Positions 37,110-46,480 are shown, counted from the stretch's first letter. The stretch is DNA of 60,342 bases from an uncultured Lachnoanaerobaculum sp. (GCA_937925515.1 CALALP010000028.1:1-60342); one strand, 5' to 3'. Notes: generated by a model not told the origin, from the letters alone. Translations and numbers: made by a program.

Positions 37110-38411
37110 ATGGGTTATTTAGAAATTGAGAAGGTTATAGGTAGAGAGATTCTTGACTCAAGAGGCAATCCTACTGTAGAGGCTGAAGTATATCTTACAG
37201 ACGGAACAGTGGCAAGAGGTACTGCACCAAGTGGTGCATCAACAGGAGAATTTGAGGCTTTAGAGTTAAGGGACGGCGATAAATCTCGTTACCTTGGAAA
37301 AGGTGTTTCTAAAGCAGTTGAAAACATCAATACAATTTTAAATGATGTATTGATTGGACTTGACCCTACTGATACTTATGCAGTAGATGCAGCTATGATT
37401 AAGGCTGACGGAACAAAAGATAAATCAAACCTTGGAGCAAATGCAATCCTTGCAGTTTCTATTGCAACAGCTAGAGCTGTTGCTGATGCTCTTGGTATTC
37501 CACTTTATAGATTTTTAGGAGGAGTTTCAGGAAATAGACTCCCTGTTCCTATGATGAACATTCTTAATGGTGGTGCTCATGCTACAAATACAGTTGATGT
37601 TCAAGAGTTTATGATTATGCCTGTAGGTGCTCCATCATTTAAAGAGGCACTTAGATGGTGTTCAGAAGTTTTCCATGCACTTGCAAAGCTACTTAAGTCA
37701 AGAGGTCTTGCTACTTCAGTAGGAGATGAGGGAGGTTTCGCACCTAATTTATCTTCAGATGATGAAACAATCGAAACAATACTTGAGGCAGTTAAGAATG
37801 CAGGATATGAGCCGGGTAAGGACTTTATGATTGCTATGGACGCAGCTGCTAGTGAGTGGAAGAATAAGGAAAAGGGAAAAGGTTTCTACAAACTTCCTAA
37901 GGCAGGAACAGAATTTACTTCAGATGAGCTTATTGCACATTGGAAGAAACTTTGCGAAAAATATCCTATCATTTCTATCGAGGACGGTCTTGATGAGGAA
38001 GATTGGGAAGGTTGGGCTAAGTTTACTGCTGAATTAGGCGGTAAGGTTCAATTAGTAGGAGATGACTTATTCGTAACCAATACAGAAAGACTTGAGAGAG
38101 GAATTAAGAATAAAGTTGGAAATGCAATTCTTATTAAGCTTAATCAAATCGGTTCTGTATCTGAAACACTTGAGGCTATTAAAATGGCTCACAAGGCAGG
38201 CTATACAGCTATTTCTTCACATCGTTCAGGAGAAACAGCTGACACTACAATAGCTGACCTTGCAGTTGCTTTAAATACTTGCCAAATCAAGACAGGTGCA
38301 CCAAGCAGATCAGAGCGTGTTGCTAAGTACAATCAATTACTTAGAATAGAAGAGCAACTAGGCGATAGTGCAGTATATCCGGGACTAGGAGCATTTAATG
38401 TAAAAAGATAA
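37110..38411 (+). CDS. eno: Enolase
   Basis: A 433-residue glycolytic enzyme that converts 2-phosphoglycerate to phosphoenolpyruvate with two Mg ions. Landmark segments are SGASTGEFEALELRDGD near the N-terminus, GDEGGFAPN with the catalytic Glu, ISIEDGLDEEDWEGW and VGDDLFVTN with metal ligands, IKLNQIGSVSETLE with the catalytic Lys and SHRSGETADTTIADL. Length is normal. AGGAGG lies 9 nt before the ATG. It is a single-gene unit with its own promoter and terminator, as expected for a highly expressed glycolytic gene. Confidence 0.98.
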   Translation: MGYLEIEKVIGREILDSRGNPTVEAEVYLTDGTVARGTAPSGASTGEFEALELRDGDKSRYLGKGVSKAVENINTILNDVLIGLDPTDTYAVDAAMIKADGTKDKSNLGANAILAVSIATARAVADALGIPLYRFLGGVSGNRLPVPMMNILNGGAHATNTVDVQEFMIMPVGAPSFKEALRWCSEVFHALAKLLKSRGLATSVGDEGGFAPNLSSDDETIETILEAVKNAGYEPGKDFMIAMDAAASEWKNKEKGKGFYKLPKAGTEFTSDELIAHWKKLCEKYPIISIEDGLDEEDWEGWAKFTAELGGKVQLVGDDLFVTNTERLERGIKNKVGNAILIKLNQIGSVSETLEAIKMAHKAGYTAISSHRSGETADTTIADLAVALNTCQIKTGAPSRSERVAKYNQLLRIEEQLGDSAVYPGLGAFNVKR

Positions 38412-38490
38412 TGTCAAAAGAGAGATTATCAGCATTTTTTGATGCAGTACTTGCTATTGAAACGTGGTACTAAAAAATAATAACAATTTT

Positions 38491-38527
38491 TAGGGTAGAG
38501 CATTTTAAATGTTTTACCCTATTTTTT
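38491..38527 (+). terminator. Terminator of eno
   Basis: A 14-bp stem (arms starting TAGGGTA and ending TACCCTA, with two G-U pairs) around a 3-nt loop, followed by six T. It lies 80 nt after the eno stop, and nothing coding lies between. Confidence 0.85.
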
Positions 38528-38550
38528 AAAATTAAAACAGGAAGGGAGCA

Positions 38551-39045
38551 ATGGAAAATAAGAAACTAAAAATCAAAGATATAGTTTTGTTTATAATATT
38601 TTTGATATTTTTAATATTAGAAATATATTTAATTATTGCTTGGATACCTGTAAAGTCAGCTGTAAAAGAAAGCGACTTTTATAAGCATGGAAATTTTATT
38701 TTAGTAGCAGAAAATGTGGGTACAGGCACACCTTGGGTTAAAATAGGTGATATAAACGGTTTTTATACTAATAATGATGATATAACTGATGTATACATAG
38801 ATGATAAAGATAATCCGATACAATATATCATGTATTATCATGAATTTAATAAATATTTATGCGAGGTAGAAGAAATACCTGAGGGAAAGTACTTGGAACA
38901 CTTAGGAATGCTTAAAGCATATAAAGTTATACAATGGTATCCGGTTTATCCGATAAAAAGGGATCGTGTAATGTTCCCTGAATGGATTTATCCGGCAGAT
39001 TTTCTCAATAAACATGATTTTTCAATGGGAGGTCTAGTTTGGTAA
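38551..39045 (+). CDS. Membrane-anchored hypothetical protein
   Basis: A 164-residue protein with one N-terminal transmembrane segment (about residues 11-31, VLFIIFLIFLILEIYLIIA) preceded by Lys-rich residues, so the rest should be outside the cytoplasm. The outer domain has many aromatic and acidic residues (WVKIGDINGFYTNNDD; YIMYYHEFNKYLCEVEEI) and ends GGLVW. GGAGG precedes the ATG by about 6 nt. It is alone between eno and the gene ending at 39317. I recognise no family. Confidence 0.65.
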   Translation: MENKKLKIKDIVLFIIFLIFLILEIYLIIAWIPVKSAVKESDFYKHGNFILVAENVGTGTPWVKIGDINGFYTNNDDITDVYIDDKDNPIQYIMYYHEFNKYLCEVEEIPEGKYLEHLGMLKAYKVIQWYPVYPIKRDRVMFPEWIYPADFLNKHDFSMGGLVW

Positions 39046-39157
39046 TGCAATTTAATACAAATAGAGCTAGTTGTAATCAAGAATCTAAAATTTTTACGGT
39101 GTATTTATGGTCTAAAGTTATCAAAATACTTTGAAATATAGAAAAAATTCTTAACTC

Positions 39158-39181
39158 TTCGTGAAATATGAATTTCACGAA
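39158..39181. repeat. Perfect inverted repeat in intergenic gap
   Basis: TTCGTGAAAT and ATTTCACGAA, 10-bp arms around a 4-nt centre. It lies about 110 nt after the gene ending at 39045. No T-run follows on either strand, so it is an unlikely strong terminator; an operator or stable RNA hairpin is possible. Confidence 0.5.
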
Positions 39182-39256
39182 TAATTCAATACCCCTCTCT
39201 TCCACATTTTCAGCTAAGATTTACATTAAAATAAAAAAATAAACTAAAAAAATAAA

Positions 39257-39290
39257 TTTAAAAAGAGGCTTTCAAATAACAAAAGCCTCT
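39257..39290 (-). terminator. Terminator of the 39317-40051 gene
   Basis: On the minus strand AGAGGCTTT pairs perfectly with AAAGCCTCT (9 bp, 9-nt loop), followed by TTTTT. It lies about 27 nt after the stop codon at 39317. Confidence 0.85.
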
Positions 39291-39316
39291 CTAAAACTTA
39301 AATTTAAAATTTTAAT

Positions 39317-40051
39317 CTACTGTATCCATGCTCCACTGCCGTCAACACGGTAAGTACCGATAGTTGTATTTTCTGCCATTGAGCCTTCTACATTTTGACC
39401 CTCAGTTTTTTCATATAAATAATACCATTTATCATTTATAAGTTGCCAACCCTTGAGCATAGCTCCACTACCTTCGAGGTAATACCACTTGTCGCCTAGA
39501 CGTTGCCAACCTGTAAGCATTGCCCCACTATTATCAAGGTAATACCATTTATTATTGATATACTTCCAGCCTGTTGCCATTGCTCCCTTTATCTCTTGAC
39601 CACTAGTTTTATCATATAGGTAATACCACTTGCCATTTACAAGTTGCCAACCTGTAGTCATATATCCTTCGCCGTCAAAGTAATACCAATCTTTTTTACC
39701 ATTGTAATCTATATATGCCCAAGAACCCTTAGGATATGTTCCGTCGCTGTTTTTAAACCACCAACCTTTTGAGTCTAAAACCCATTCTCCACTCCAAATT
39801 TTAGTTTTTGATGAACTTTGAGTGTTTATTGCTCCTCCTCCACCAAAGCCACCGCCGCCACCACCACCGGAGCCGCCTCCGTTAGCGTTGCTGTTTGTTG
39901 CATTACTGTTTGTCGCATTACTTCCTGTTGCAAGTGTTGTTAAAACTGTACTTGTTGTTGCAGCATTTGTAGTTATACTAGTTACTACTAATGCAGTGAA
40001 AGAAAGTAATGTAGGGACAATAATTGCCAATAATAAATTCTTTAACTTCAT
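39317..40051 (-). CDS. Secreted cell-wall-binding repeat protein with Gly-rich linker
   Basis: A 244-residue exported protein. Residues 1-31 form a signal peptide (KLKNLLLAIIVPTLLSF...TNAATTS). A Ser/Asn/Thr stretch with SNATNSNATNSNANG leads into a Gly-rich run (about 56-74, only Gly, Ser and Phe), then about 145 residues of choline-binding-type repeats of the pattern GWxxxNxKWYYLDxSGAML. Such repeats usually tether proteins to wall polymers or toxins to ligands; no catalytic domain is present, so it may be a minimal wall-binding protein. AAGGAGG precedes the ATG at 40051. The same repeat type ends the protease at 6050-10432. Confidence 0.85.
   Translation of the reverse strand: MKLKNLLLAIIVPTLLSFTALVVTSITTNAATTSTVLTTLATGSNATNSNATNSNANGGGSGGGGGGGFGGGGAINTQSSSKTKIWSGEWVLDSKGWWFKNSDGTYPKGSWAYIDYNGKKDWYYFDGEGYMTTGWQLVNGKWYYLYDKTSGQEIKGAMATGWKYINNKWYYLDNSGAMLTGWQRLGDKWYYLEGSGAMLKGWQLINDKWYYLYEKTEGQNVEGSMAENTTIGTYRVDGSGAWIQ
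39885..39929. repeat. Three 15-bp tandem units in coding sequence
   Basis: Three adjacent 15-bp units on the plus strand (GCGTTGCTGTTTGTT, GCATTACTGTTTGTC, GCATTACTTCCTGTT) encode the SNATNSNATNSNA part of the wall-binding protein. Unit length is a multiple of three, so copy number change would alter length without a frameshift. Confidence 0.7.
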
Positions 40052-40230
40052 GTTTCCCTCCTTAAAAATTTTTGTTTACCTAATCTATTATACCAACTTA
40101 AAAAAATTTGTTTTTACATTCAAATTACTATTATTTTACGATTTACATATAAAAAAATCCGATTTTCTAAATAAAAAGAATTATTGTGTAGTTTCTATTA
40201 ATCTTTTTAAAATCTTCTTAAAGAAAACAA

Positions 40231-40253
40231 CAAAAAAGGGGAATATTTCCCCT
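40231..40253 (-). terminator. Terminator of the LCP protein gene
   Basis: On the minus strand AGGGGAA pairs with TTCCCCT (7 bp) around a 3-nt loop and is followed by TTTTTTG. It lies about 40 nt after the stop at 40293. Confidence 0.75.
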
Positions 40254-40292
40254 CTTTTACTAAATAATCGGCTATTTCATTGTGATTAATTA

Positions 40293-42356
40293 CTAAACCC
40301 CCGGTCCATTTCCTGAGTCATCATCAAGCTTATCTCCTGCCGGTGCTGCCCCTGCAGTTGGAGCATCAGGAACATTTTCGTCGCCTGAATCTTGTATACT
40401 AGGCTGTAAATGATTATAATTTACACTTGTATCTTCTCTAGTTTCTGTATTATTAGTTTCTAAATTAGTTTCAGTGTTATTTATTTCAGTAGAGTTATTC
40501 TCTTTATTTGAGCTATTTTCTTGGCTAGAATCTTTTTTTATAGTATCTTCTTTACTAGAAGTACTTTTCTTATCTTTTTTAGGCTCATTACTTGAATTTC
40601 CTTTATTTGAGTTCCCATTTCCTGAATTACTTTTATCAGGTTTAATCTCAACTTCTGCGTCATCGCTCTTTCCCTTACCTGAAACCTTTACAATATGTGC
40701 ACTGATTTCTTTCATTGTCTGACTAGGCATATATGGTGGAGTTTGATCTCCATATAAGAAACTATGAAGTTTAACAACATTACTTTTTAATGTAACAGGT
40801 ACTACTACGTCCATTTTCTTAATTATAGCTCCTGAAAGCTCAAAAGGAAATCCGGTGGTTTCAGCTAAATAATATTTTTTTACATCTTTTGCAAATGGCA
40901 ATAAGTCATCTACTGCAAGATTTGTAGAAGTTTGTGGTAAAATTGTAAATACAAGTTGTTGCAACACACTGAAATCTGCCTTTTTAGCCTTGTCAAATGC
41001 AAGTTTTAGTACAGTTCTTTGTCTTTCTGTACGCTTAAAATCAGTATCCATAAGCCTTAGTCTTGCATAAGCTACTGCTTGAACTCCGTCGAGATGATTC
41101 ATTCCTGCATGCTCAAGTTGAACTGAACCGACTCCTGTTTCATTTACTGTTTCAGTTATAAAACTGTTGATATACTTAAATTCAGGTTCGGTTATTTCTA
41201 CATCAACTCCCCCTAAAATATTGATTCCGTCTATAACTGCTTTCCAGTTAAAGGTTACATAACCCTCTATATCAACATCGAGATTTCTTTCAAGGGCAGA
41301 TATGGCTTGCTTTGGGCCGCCTCTAAAATATGCCTCATTTAACTTATGATATGTCCCTTTTCCGTCTATTTCAGTATAAAGATCTCTATAAACAGAAACA
41401 ATTTGTATTGCTCCTGTGCCTCTATTAATATTACAAATCATATTCATATCGGCTAAAGCTCCCTTACCTACAACACCCCCTCTGTTGTCAACTCCAAATA
41501 TTGCAATAGTATAATAGCCCTCTTGCTTATTATAAAAGCTATAAGCTAAAAAGCCTGCTCCGATAAGTATTAATACTATACATACCTTAACTACATTTGA
41601 AAAGAATCGCTTTACCATTCCTTTTTTAGGTCTACTTTTTGGTTTAGTTTTTTTCTCAGGTTTAGGCTTGGCTTTTTTACTTACTTTTTCAACTTGTTTT
41701 TTCTTTGCTTGCCTTACATTGTCAGCAAAATCAGAACCTAAATTTTTTATATCTGATTTCTTTGTACTGCCTGTCTTTGGTTTAGGCTTTACAGTTTGCT
41801 TAGATTTTGAATCAGAACTTACTTTTTTTGCTTTAGTTTCCTGCCTTTTTTCAGCATTTACAGCATTTCTCTTAGCATTTACTCTCGGTTTTTCTTTTAT
41901 AACTTCTGAATTTGAGCCTATAATAGGCTCTCTAATCAGCTCTTTAATAGGTTCTTTTCTGCTAATATCTGCAAGTTTTAGTCCAGATTGAACTTTATTA
42001 CTTTTTCTTCTGTTACTTTCTGAATTATAATCTATCTCTGCTCTTCTATTTCTAGGGCTTGGCTTATCATAGTCCTTGTTTGAATCGCCTATATAAAGAT
42101 TATCATGATACTCCCTTGAACTTCTATTTGGTTTTTTATTTGGGCGATAATCTTCATAATAGTCATAGTCGTCTTGGTCATAATAATCATCATAATCATC
42201 GCCATTGCCATAATAATAATCATCAATATATTTAGAGGAAGATTTTTTTCTGTTTGTTCTTTCAGCCTCTTGTATTTTTTTAAGTCTTTTTAAGTCAGAA
42301 AGATATTTTTGCCTTTCTGAATCATTTTCAAACTTATCTTCATTATCATCAAACAT
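40293..42356 (-). CDS. LytR-CpsA-Psr (LCP) family protein with long charged tails
   Basis: A 687-residue protein. The first 250 residues are hydrophilic and very charged: Asp/Tyr-rich (about 45-70), then Lys/Arg-rich (about 180-248). A transmembrane helix follows (about 255-273, VVKVCIVLILIGAGFLAYSF). The LCP domain (about 280-450) is recognised by YTIAIFGVDNRGG, SVYRDLYTEI with the conserved Arg, and the LNEAYFRGGPK and YARLRLMDTDFKRTERQR blocks. LCP enzymes transfer wall teichoic acid, capsule or glycan from lipid carriers to peptidoglycan. The C-terminal 120 residues are Ser/Asn/Lys-rich. The ATG at 42356 has GGAG 7 nt upstream. It follows the NlpC/P60 gene after 20 nt. Confidence 0.9.
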   Translation of the reverse strand: MFDDNEDKFENDSERQKYLSDLKRLKKIQEAERTNRKKSSSKYIDDYYYGNGDDYDDYYDQDDYDYYEDYRPNKKPNRSSREYHDNLYIGDSNKDYDKPSPRNRRAEIDYNSESNRRKSNKVQSGLKLADISRKEPIKELIREPIIGSNSEVIKEKPRVNAKRNAVNAEKRQETKAKKVSSDSKSKQTVKPKPKTGSTKKSDIKNLGSDFADNVRQAKKKQVEKVSKKAKPKPEKKTKPKSRPKKGMVKRFFSNVVKVCIVLILIGAGFLAYSFYNKQEGYYTIAIFGVDNRGGVVGKGALADMNMICNINRGTGAIQIVSVYRDLYTEIDGKGTYHKLNEAYFRGGPKQAISALERNLDVDIEGYVTFNWKAVIDGINILGGVDVEITEPEFKYINSFITETVNETGVGSVQLEHAGMNHLDGVQAVAYARLRLMDTDFKRTERQRTVLKLAFDKAKKADFSVLQQLVFTILPQTSTNLAVDDLLPFAKDVKKYYLAETTGFPFELSGAIIKKMDVVVPVTLKSNVVKLHSFLYGDQTPPYMPSQTMKEISAHIVKVSGKGKSDDAEVEIKPDKSNSGNGNSNKGNSSNEPKKDKKSTSSKEDTIKKDSSQENSSNKENNSTEINNTETNLETNNTETREDTSVNYNHLQPSIQDSGDENVPDAPTAGAAPAGDKLDDDSGNGPGV

Positions 42357-42376
42357 ACTCAATCTCCATATATTTA

Positions 42377-44173
42377 TTAATCTAGTATATTTCTATAATT
42401 CCAGTCTGCATACATTGTAGTAAGAGTTACATTATTTACAGGTTGACCTGTTTCATGGATACAAACCATATTTCCGTCAGCATCCCACTTTAAAAATATA
42501 ACTATATGACCTATGTTGTCCTCACTACCTGCTCTTACAATTATATCTCCTGCTTTTAATTCTCCACGACTAATGCCTCTTCCTGCATTTATAAATGAAG
42601 ACGTACTAAAAGCAGACGGTTTGTTCTCAGTGGCAGACCACATTACCCAATTTACCCAACCGGAACAGTCAAGCCCTCTAAATACTCTCCCTTTGTAATC
42701 AGGGTTTATGATATTATAGAAATTATTTCCGGTATATCCACTACTTGCAGGCTTTCCACCAAAATAATATGGAATATAGCCTACACTGTTTAATGCAAAC
42801 TCTACAACTTTTCTCCTATCCTCGCTTAAATCTTCAGGAAGTTCATTAAGATATGTAGTAATTTCTTCTTTTGAAAGTGGTTTTCCGGTTGAAAATGAAC
42901 TTATACTTAAGCCGTATTCCTTAAACCAATCTTGACTTGCCAATTCTCTTACTTGTGCAATTTTATCTTCTGTCCAACCTTGCCAAGAATCATTGAAGTT
43001 TTTCTTGTCATTTCCTATTTTATCAATAGTAAATAAATTCCTTTTACCATTTAAAGTATAAATGCTAATGTCAATATTTAAATTTAGCTTGCCTGCATTT
43101 TTAGTAAAAACTACATCACCATTTGAATCAAGTTCAAACTTATTTTCAAAATTATTTGCATTTGAAGATGTTGCAACTTCTATATTTTTAATTTGAGCTT
43201 GACTCTCATCTTCTACTGCTTGTGTATCTGCATTGGCATTATTTTCAAGTCTTTTATTATTAAAGTAATCAATGATAGTCTTTGCATTTTCCTCATTTTT
43301 AGCAACTTCTATCATAGCGTCTGTTAAAACATCTCCCTCATAGCTAATCTCAGACATTGATATACTATGATTTCTTGAGCTTTTCCATAATTGAATGGCA
43401 TAATTTGTAAAACTCTCACTATCTTCCCAATTATGATAAAAACTATATACACTTGCCATTGCAAGAATTTCTTTTAAATTTGAGTTTGAGTTAAGCAATG
43501 TTCCATTTGCATCATGTACATTTAATTTTACTTCATTCCACTTTTTAATAGTCCAACTATCAGGATTAAGTGGATCTTGTTCCTTGTCTGTTACATTAAA
43601 TTTTCCTAGAACTCTATCTCGTCCTAAACCTAATTTTTTAGCCATTTCCTCCGGCTTTAAATCAAGCTTAGATATAATATCGGAATACCACTCTCCCTCC
43701 ATGGAAAAAATTTCATTAAAAGTGTTTGCTGCAAGACTTTTACTTACATCTGTTTCTTTACTGTCAACAAATCTTTTTGTTAAATTCAAATATGTAGGAG
43801 ACGGTGTAAATATTATAACCTCATCATCATTATAAAAGTCCTCATCAAATGCTTTAGTTTCTTTTAAAGTATTATTTGAAACAGGGATAAATGCTTTAGT
43901 TTCTTTATTTGTTGTAGTTGTTTCTAGTATTGTTTTACTTGGTAAATTCTTAGCATAAACTTTATTAATCTTAGTTCCAAAATAGAATATATTGGTCATG
44001 ATAAATGAAAGCAGCAATGATAAAATAACTGCTTTATTCATTTTATGATTATAGCTAGTTGTAAAGAATGACCTTATTGATTCAATATATTCTTTTACAT
44101 TTGGAATACTGTATGGTTTTTTTACTCTTTTTAATAATTCTAAAATCTTTTCATTTAATGTCTTTTTTGTCAT
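42377..44173 (-). CDS. NlpC/P60-family cell-wall peptidase-like protein
   Basis: A 598-residue membrane-anchored protein. A transmembrane segment lies at about residues 46-67 (KAVILSLLLSFIMTNIFYFG). The middle (about 90-450) has no known domain and contains a long Asn/Ala-rich stretch. The C-terminal NlpC/P60 domain (about 460-598) shows Cys503 in LDCSGWVNWV, His556 in NIGHIVIFL and a polar third residue near His573 in IHETG. These enzymes cut gamma-D-Glu-diamino acid bonds in peptidoglycan. AGAGG lies before the ATG. Its partner, an LCP protein gene, follows after 20 nt, so both likely act in wall assembly. Confidence 0.85.
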   Translation of the reverse strand: MTKKTLNEKILELLKRVKKPYSIPNVKEYIESIRSFFTTSYNHKMNKAVILSLLLSFIMTNIFYFGTKINKVYAKNLPSKTILETTTTNKETKAFIPVSNNTLKETKAFDEDFYNDDEVIIFTPSPTYLNLTKRFVDSKETDVSKSLAANTFNEIFSMEGEWYSDIISKLDLKPEEMAKKLGLGRDRVLGKFNVTDKEQDPLNPDSWTIKKWNEVKLNVHDANGTLLNSNSNLKEILAMASVYSFYHNWEDSESFTNYAIQLWKSSRNHSISMSEISYEGDVLTDAMIEVAKNEENAKTIIDYFNNKRLENNANADTQAVEDESQAQIKNIEVATSSNANNFENKFELDSNGDVVFTKNAGKLNLNIDISIYTLNGKRNLFTIDKIGNDKKNFNDSWQGWTEDKIAQVRELASQDWFKEYGLSISSFSTGKPLSKEEITTYLNELPEDLSEDRRKVVEFALNSVGYIPYYFGGKPASSGYTGNNFYNIINPDYKGRVFRGLDCSGWVNWVMWSATENKPSAFSTSSFINAGRGISRGELKAGDIIVRAGSEDNIGHIVIFLKWDADGNMVCIHETGQPVNNVTLTTMYADWNYRNILD

Positions 44174-44460
44174 AAAACCTCTATTTATTAAGTGCTTTGC
44201 TCCTTTTTCTAACCATATAACTATAACATATTATAGACTCGCTGTCCTATAAAATATTAAATAAAAATTTTCTAAAAAATTGTAAAAAATATAATACTGA
44301 TATCTGCATTTAAACTCCCTTTACCACTCTAATTCACAAAAACAAAATTTAAATCTCTTAAATTTGCTTAATTCATTTGTATATGCTAGGTATAAGGCTA
44401 GAACTATATCTTTAGAAATGTTATAGTTATAATGATTACATTGAAAGGAGCTGATTACAA

Positions 44461-46317
44461 ATGAAACTTACATGGAAGAATGAACCACAAAATCTAAGTC
44501 CACAAATTAAAGAATTAATCGAGGAACTAGGAATAATACTTTGCCAAAATGGTATTTCTCTTTATACTAAACTTGGTAATGCTCTAGATATTACATATTC
44601 TCAAAATGAAATACATTTAGAATATTCCTCTCTTTCTGAATTATGTAGAGGACTCTCACTTTTAGAAGGTTTGACACCTAATACTTCAATAACTCAAAAG
44701 CCTATTTTCAATTTACTTGGAGTTATGATTGATGTCAGTCGTGGAGCTGTACCACGACCTGATATTTTAAAGTCTATACTGCGTAAAATGGCTACTATGG
44801 GTTATAATGCTATGATGCTATATACTGAAGAAACCTATCCTTTACCACAAGAACCTTGGTTTGGCTATATGCGTGGTGGTTACACTAAGAGCCAATTAAA
44901 AGAACTAGATAGTTATGCCAAAGAACTTGGTATAGAGTTAATTCCATGCATACAGTGTTTAGCACATTTACAGCGTTTTCTTCATTGGCAGGCAACTAGA
45001 AAATATCTAGATATAGATGATATTTTACTAACTGACAGTTCTGAAACACAAGAACTTTTAGAAAATATGTTCTCTTCTATTCGTGAATGTTTTTCTACTG
45101 ATAGAATACATGTCGGTATGGACGAGGCTATGCAACTTGGACTAGGTAGACATTTAAAAGAACATGGCTTTGAAGAGCCTGTTAAAATTATGCTCCGTCA
45201 TGTAGAACTAATTTGTAAGCTGGCAGAAAAATATAATTTTAAGCCTATGATGTGGAGTGATATGTATTTTCGTCTTGCCTCTAAAACAGGCAATTACTAT
45301 GATAACAAAGATATTTCATCAAACCTTACATCACTTTTACCGAAATCTATGCAACTGGTTTATTGGGATTACTACCATGAAGACATTTCATTCTATCAAA
45401 ATAGTATAAAAATTCATCAAAAGCTTGATGAAAATACTGCTTTTGCAGGTGGAGGTTGGAACTGGATAAGTCCAATTACAGATTTTGAGCTTTTTTATAC
45501 TCGTAGTGTGCCTGCATTAAAAGCTTGTGCAGAAAATAAAGTCAAAGAAGTTTGGCTGACATTTTGGGGAGATGACGGTGCTGAGGCTGACATTTGGTCA
45601 ATATTACTGCCTATGCAAGCTTACGCTGAATTTTGTTTTACAGGAAATTGTGCCATATCAGATGTATCTGCTAGATTTAAGCATTGTTGCAAACAAGATG
45701 CTACTCCTTTCTTACATTTACATCTATTTCATCGTCCACCTAAAGCCAATCTTCCAATATGTGAGGTAAATGCTGCTAAGTTTGTACTATATCAAGATGT
45801 TTTACTTGGATTATTAGATGCAGATATTGTTAATTGGGAGCTAGAAAACCATTATACGGCTTTAGCTAAAGAATATGAAGAATGGGAAAAACAGTCTAAA
45901 GAGCCATTTTCTCTACTATTTAAATTTTATCATCAATTAGCCAAGGGTTTAGCTTTAAAGGGAGAATTAGGACTAAAAATAAGAGTTGCATATCAACAAA
46001 AAGATAAGGATGCTCTTATAGAAATTGCTAAAAATAAAATTCCTCAAACAATTACAGAAGTAGAAAAACTTCGTAATATATGGCGTGAATTATGGATAAG
46101 GGACAACAATCCTATTGGATTTGAGGTTCATGATATCCGTCTAGGTGGTGTTAGTGCTAGACTCTCAAGTGCTGCCCTGCGTTTAATTGCCTATTGTAGA
46201 GATGAGATTTCTACAATAGAGGAATTAGAAACAACACCTCTTCCATTACTAAATTCTTCAGGTTCTTTAAGAGGTTGTTATCTATGGCAAGAAATTGTCA
46301 GTGCATGTAAACTATAG
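44461..46317 (+). CDS. GH20 beta-N-acetylhexosaminidase, intracellular
   Basis: A 618-residue glycoside hydrolase with no signal peptide or transmembrane segment, so it acts in the cytoplasm. The barrel starts near residue 83 (FNLLGVMIDVSRGAVPR). The catalytic pair Asp221-Glu222 lies in RIHVGMDEAMQLG, as required for substrate-assisted catalysis in GH20. YWDYYHED, GGWNWISP and VWLTFWGDDGAEAD are aromatic and acidic sugar-binding stretches. Length and missing leader match the GH20C-type enzymes of Gram-positives. It likely cleaves imported N-acetylglucosamine/galactosamine disaccharides. AAAGGAG lies 10 nt before the ATG. No transporter is adjacent. Confidence 0.88.
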   Translation: MKLTWKNEPQNLSPQIKELIEELGIILCQNGISLYTKLGNALDITYSQNEIHLEYSSLSELCRGLSLLEGLTPNTSITQKPIFNLLGVMIDVSRGAVPRPDILKSILRKMATMGYNAMMLYTEETYPLPQEPWFGYMRGGYTKSQLKELDSYAKELGIELIPCIQCLAHLQRFLHWQATRKYLDIDDILLTDSSETQELLENMFSSIRECFSTDRIHVGMDEAMQLGLGRHLKEHGFEEPVKIMLRHVELICKLAEKYNFKPMMWSDMYFRLASKTGNYYDNKDISSNLTSLLPKSMQLVYWDYYHEDISFYQNSIKIHQKLDENTAFAGGGWNWISPITDFELFYTRSVPALKACAENKVKEVWLTFWGDDGAEADIWSILLPMQAYAEFCFTGNCAISDVSARFKHCCKQDATPFLHLHLFHRPPKANLPICEVNAAKFVLYQDVLLGLLDADIVNWELENHYTALAKEYEEWEKQSKEPFSLLFKFYHQLAKGLALKGELGLKIRVAYQQKDKDALIEIAKNKIPQTITEVEKLRNIWRELWIRDNNPIGFEVHDIRLGGVSARLSSAALRLIAYCRDEISTIEELETTPLPLLNSSGSLRGCYLWQEIVSACKL

Positions 46318-46332
46318 TATTGATTAGGGTTA

Positions 46333-46479
46333 GAGCTGTCGCAAAATAGCTATCCATATATCTTGTCCCCCGTAGGGGGACAAGATATATAACAGAAAGT
46401 CTTTAAATTAGTAAATATAGTTTTATCTGTATTTGTACGGAAAACATAGTTACTAATAAAAATTAATTTTGCAATGTCC
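46333..46479 (+). mobile_element. MITE-like element with palindromic core, about 147 bp
   Basis: The left end GAGCTGTCGCAAAAT is followed by a palindromic core: a 16-bp stem (46356-46371 with 46375-46390) whose inner arms are CTTGTCCCCC/GGGGGACAAG around the loop GTA. The right end TTTTGCAATGTCC roughly mirrors the right end of the element at 56585-56690 (10 of 13 bases). It has no coding capacity. The left part matches the repeat at 1-53 on the opposite strand. It ends directly at the stop of the gene ending at 46481. Confidence 0.65.
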
Positions 46480-46480
46480 T

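Noticed and set aside
39822..40289. Plus-strand open frame rich in Pro and Ala
   Set aside because: It is the reverse strand of the Gly-rich linker and signal peptide of the wall-binding protein at 39317-40051. It lacks a ribosome site and its Pro run mirrors the Gly codons.
46356..46390. Terminator for the genes ending at 46317 or 46481
   Set aside because: The palindrome has no T-run on either side, and the same unit recurs at the window start, so it is a repeat.
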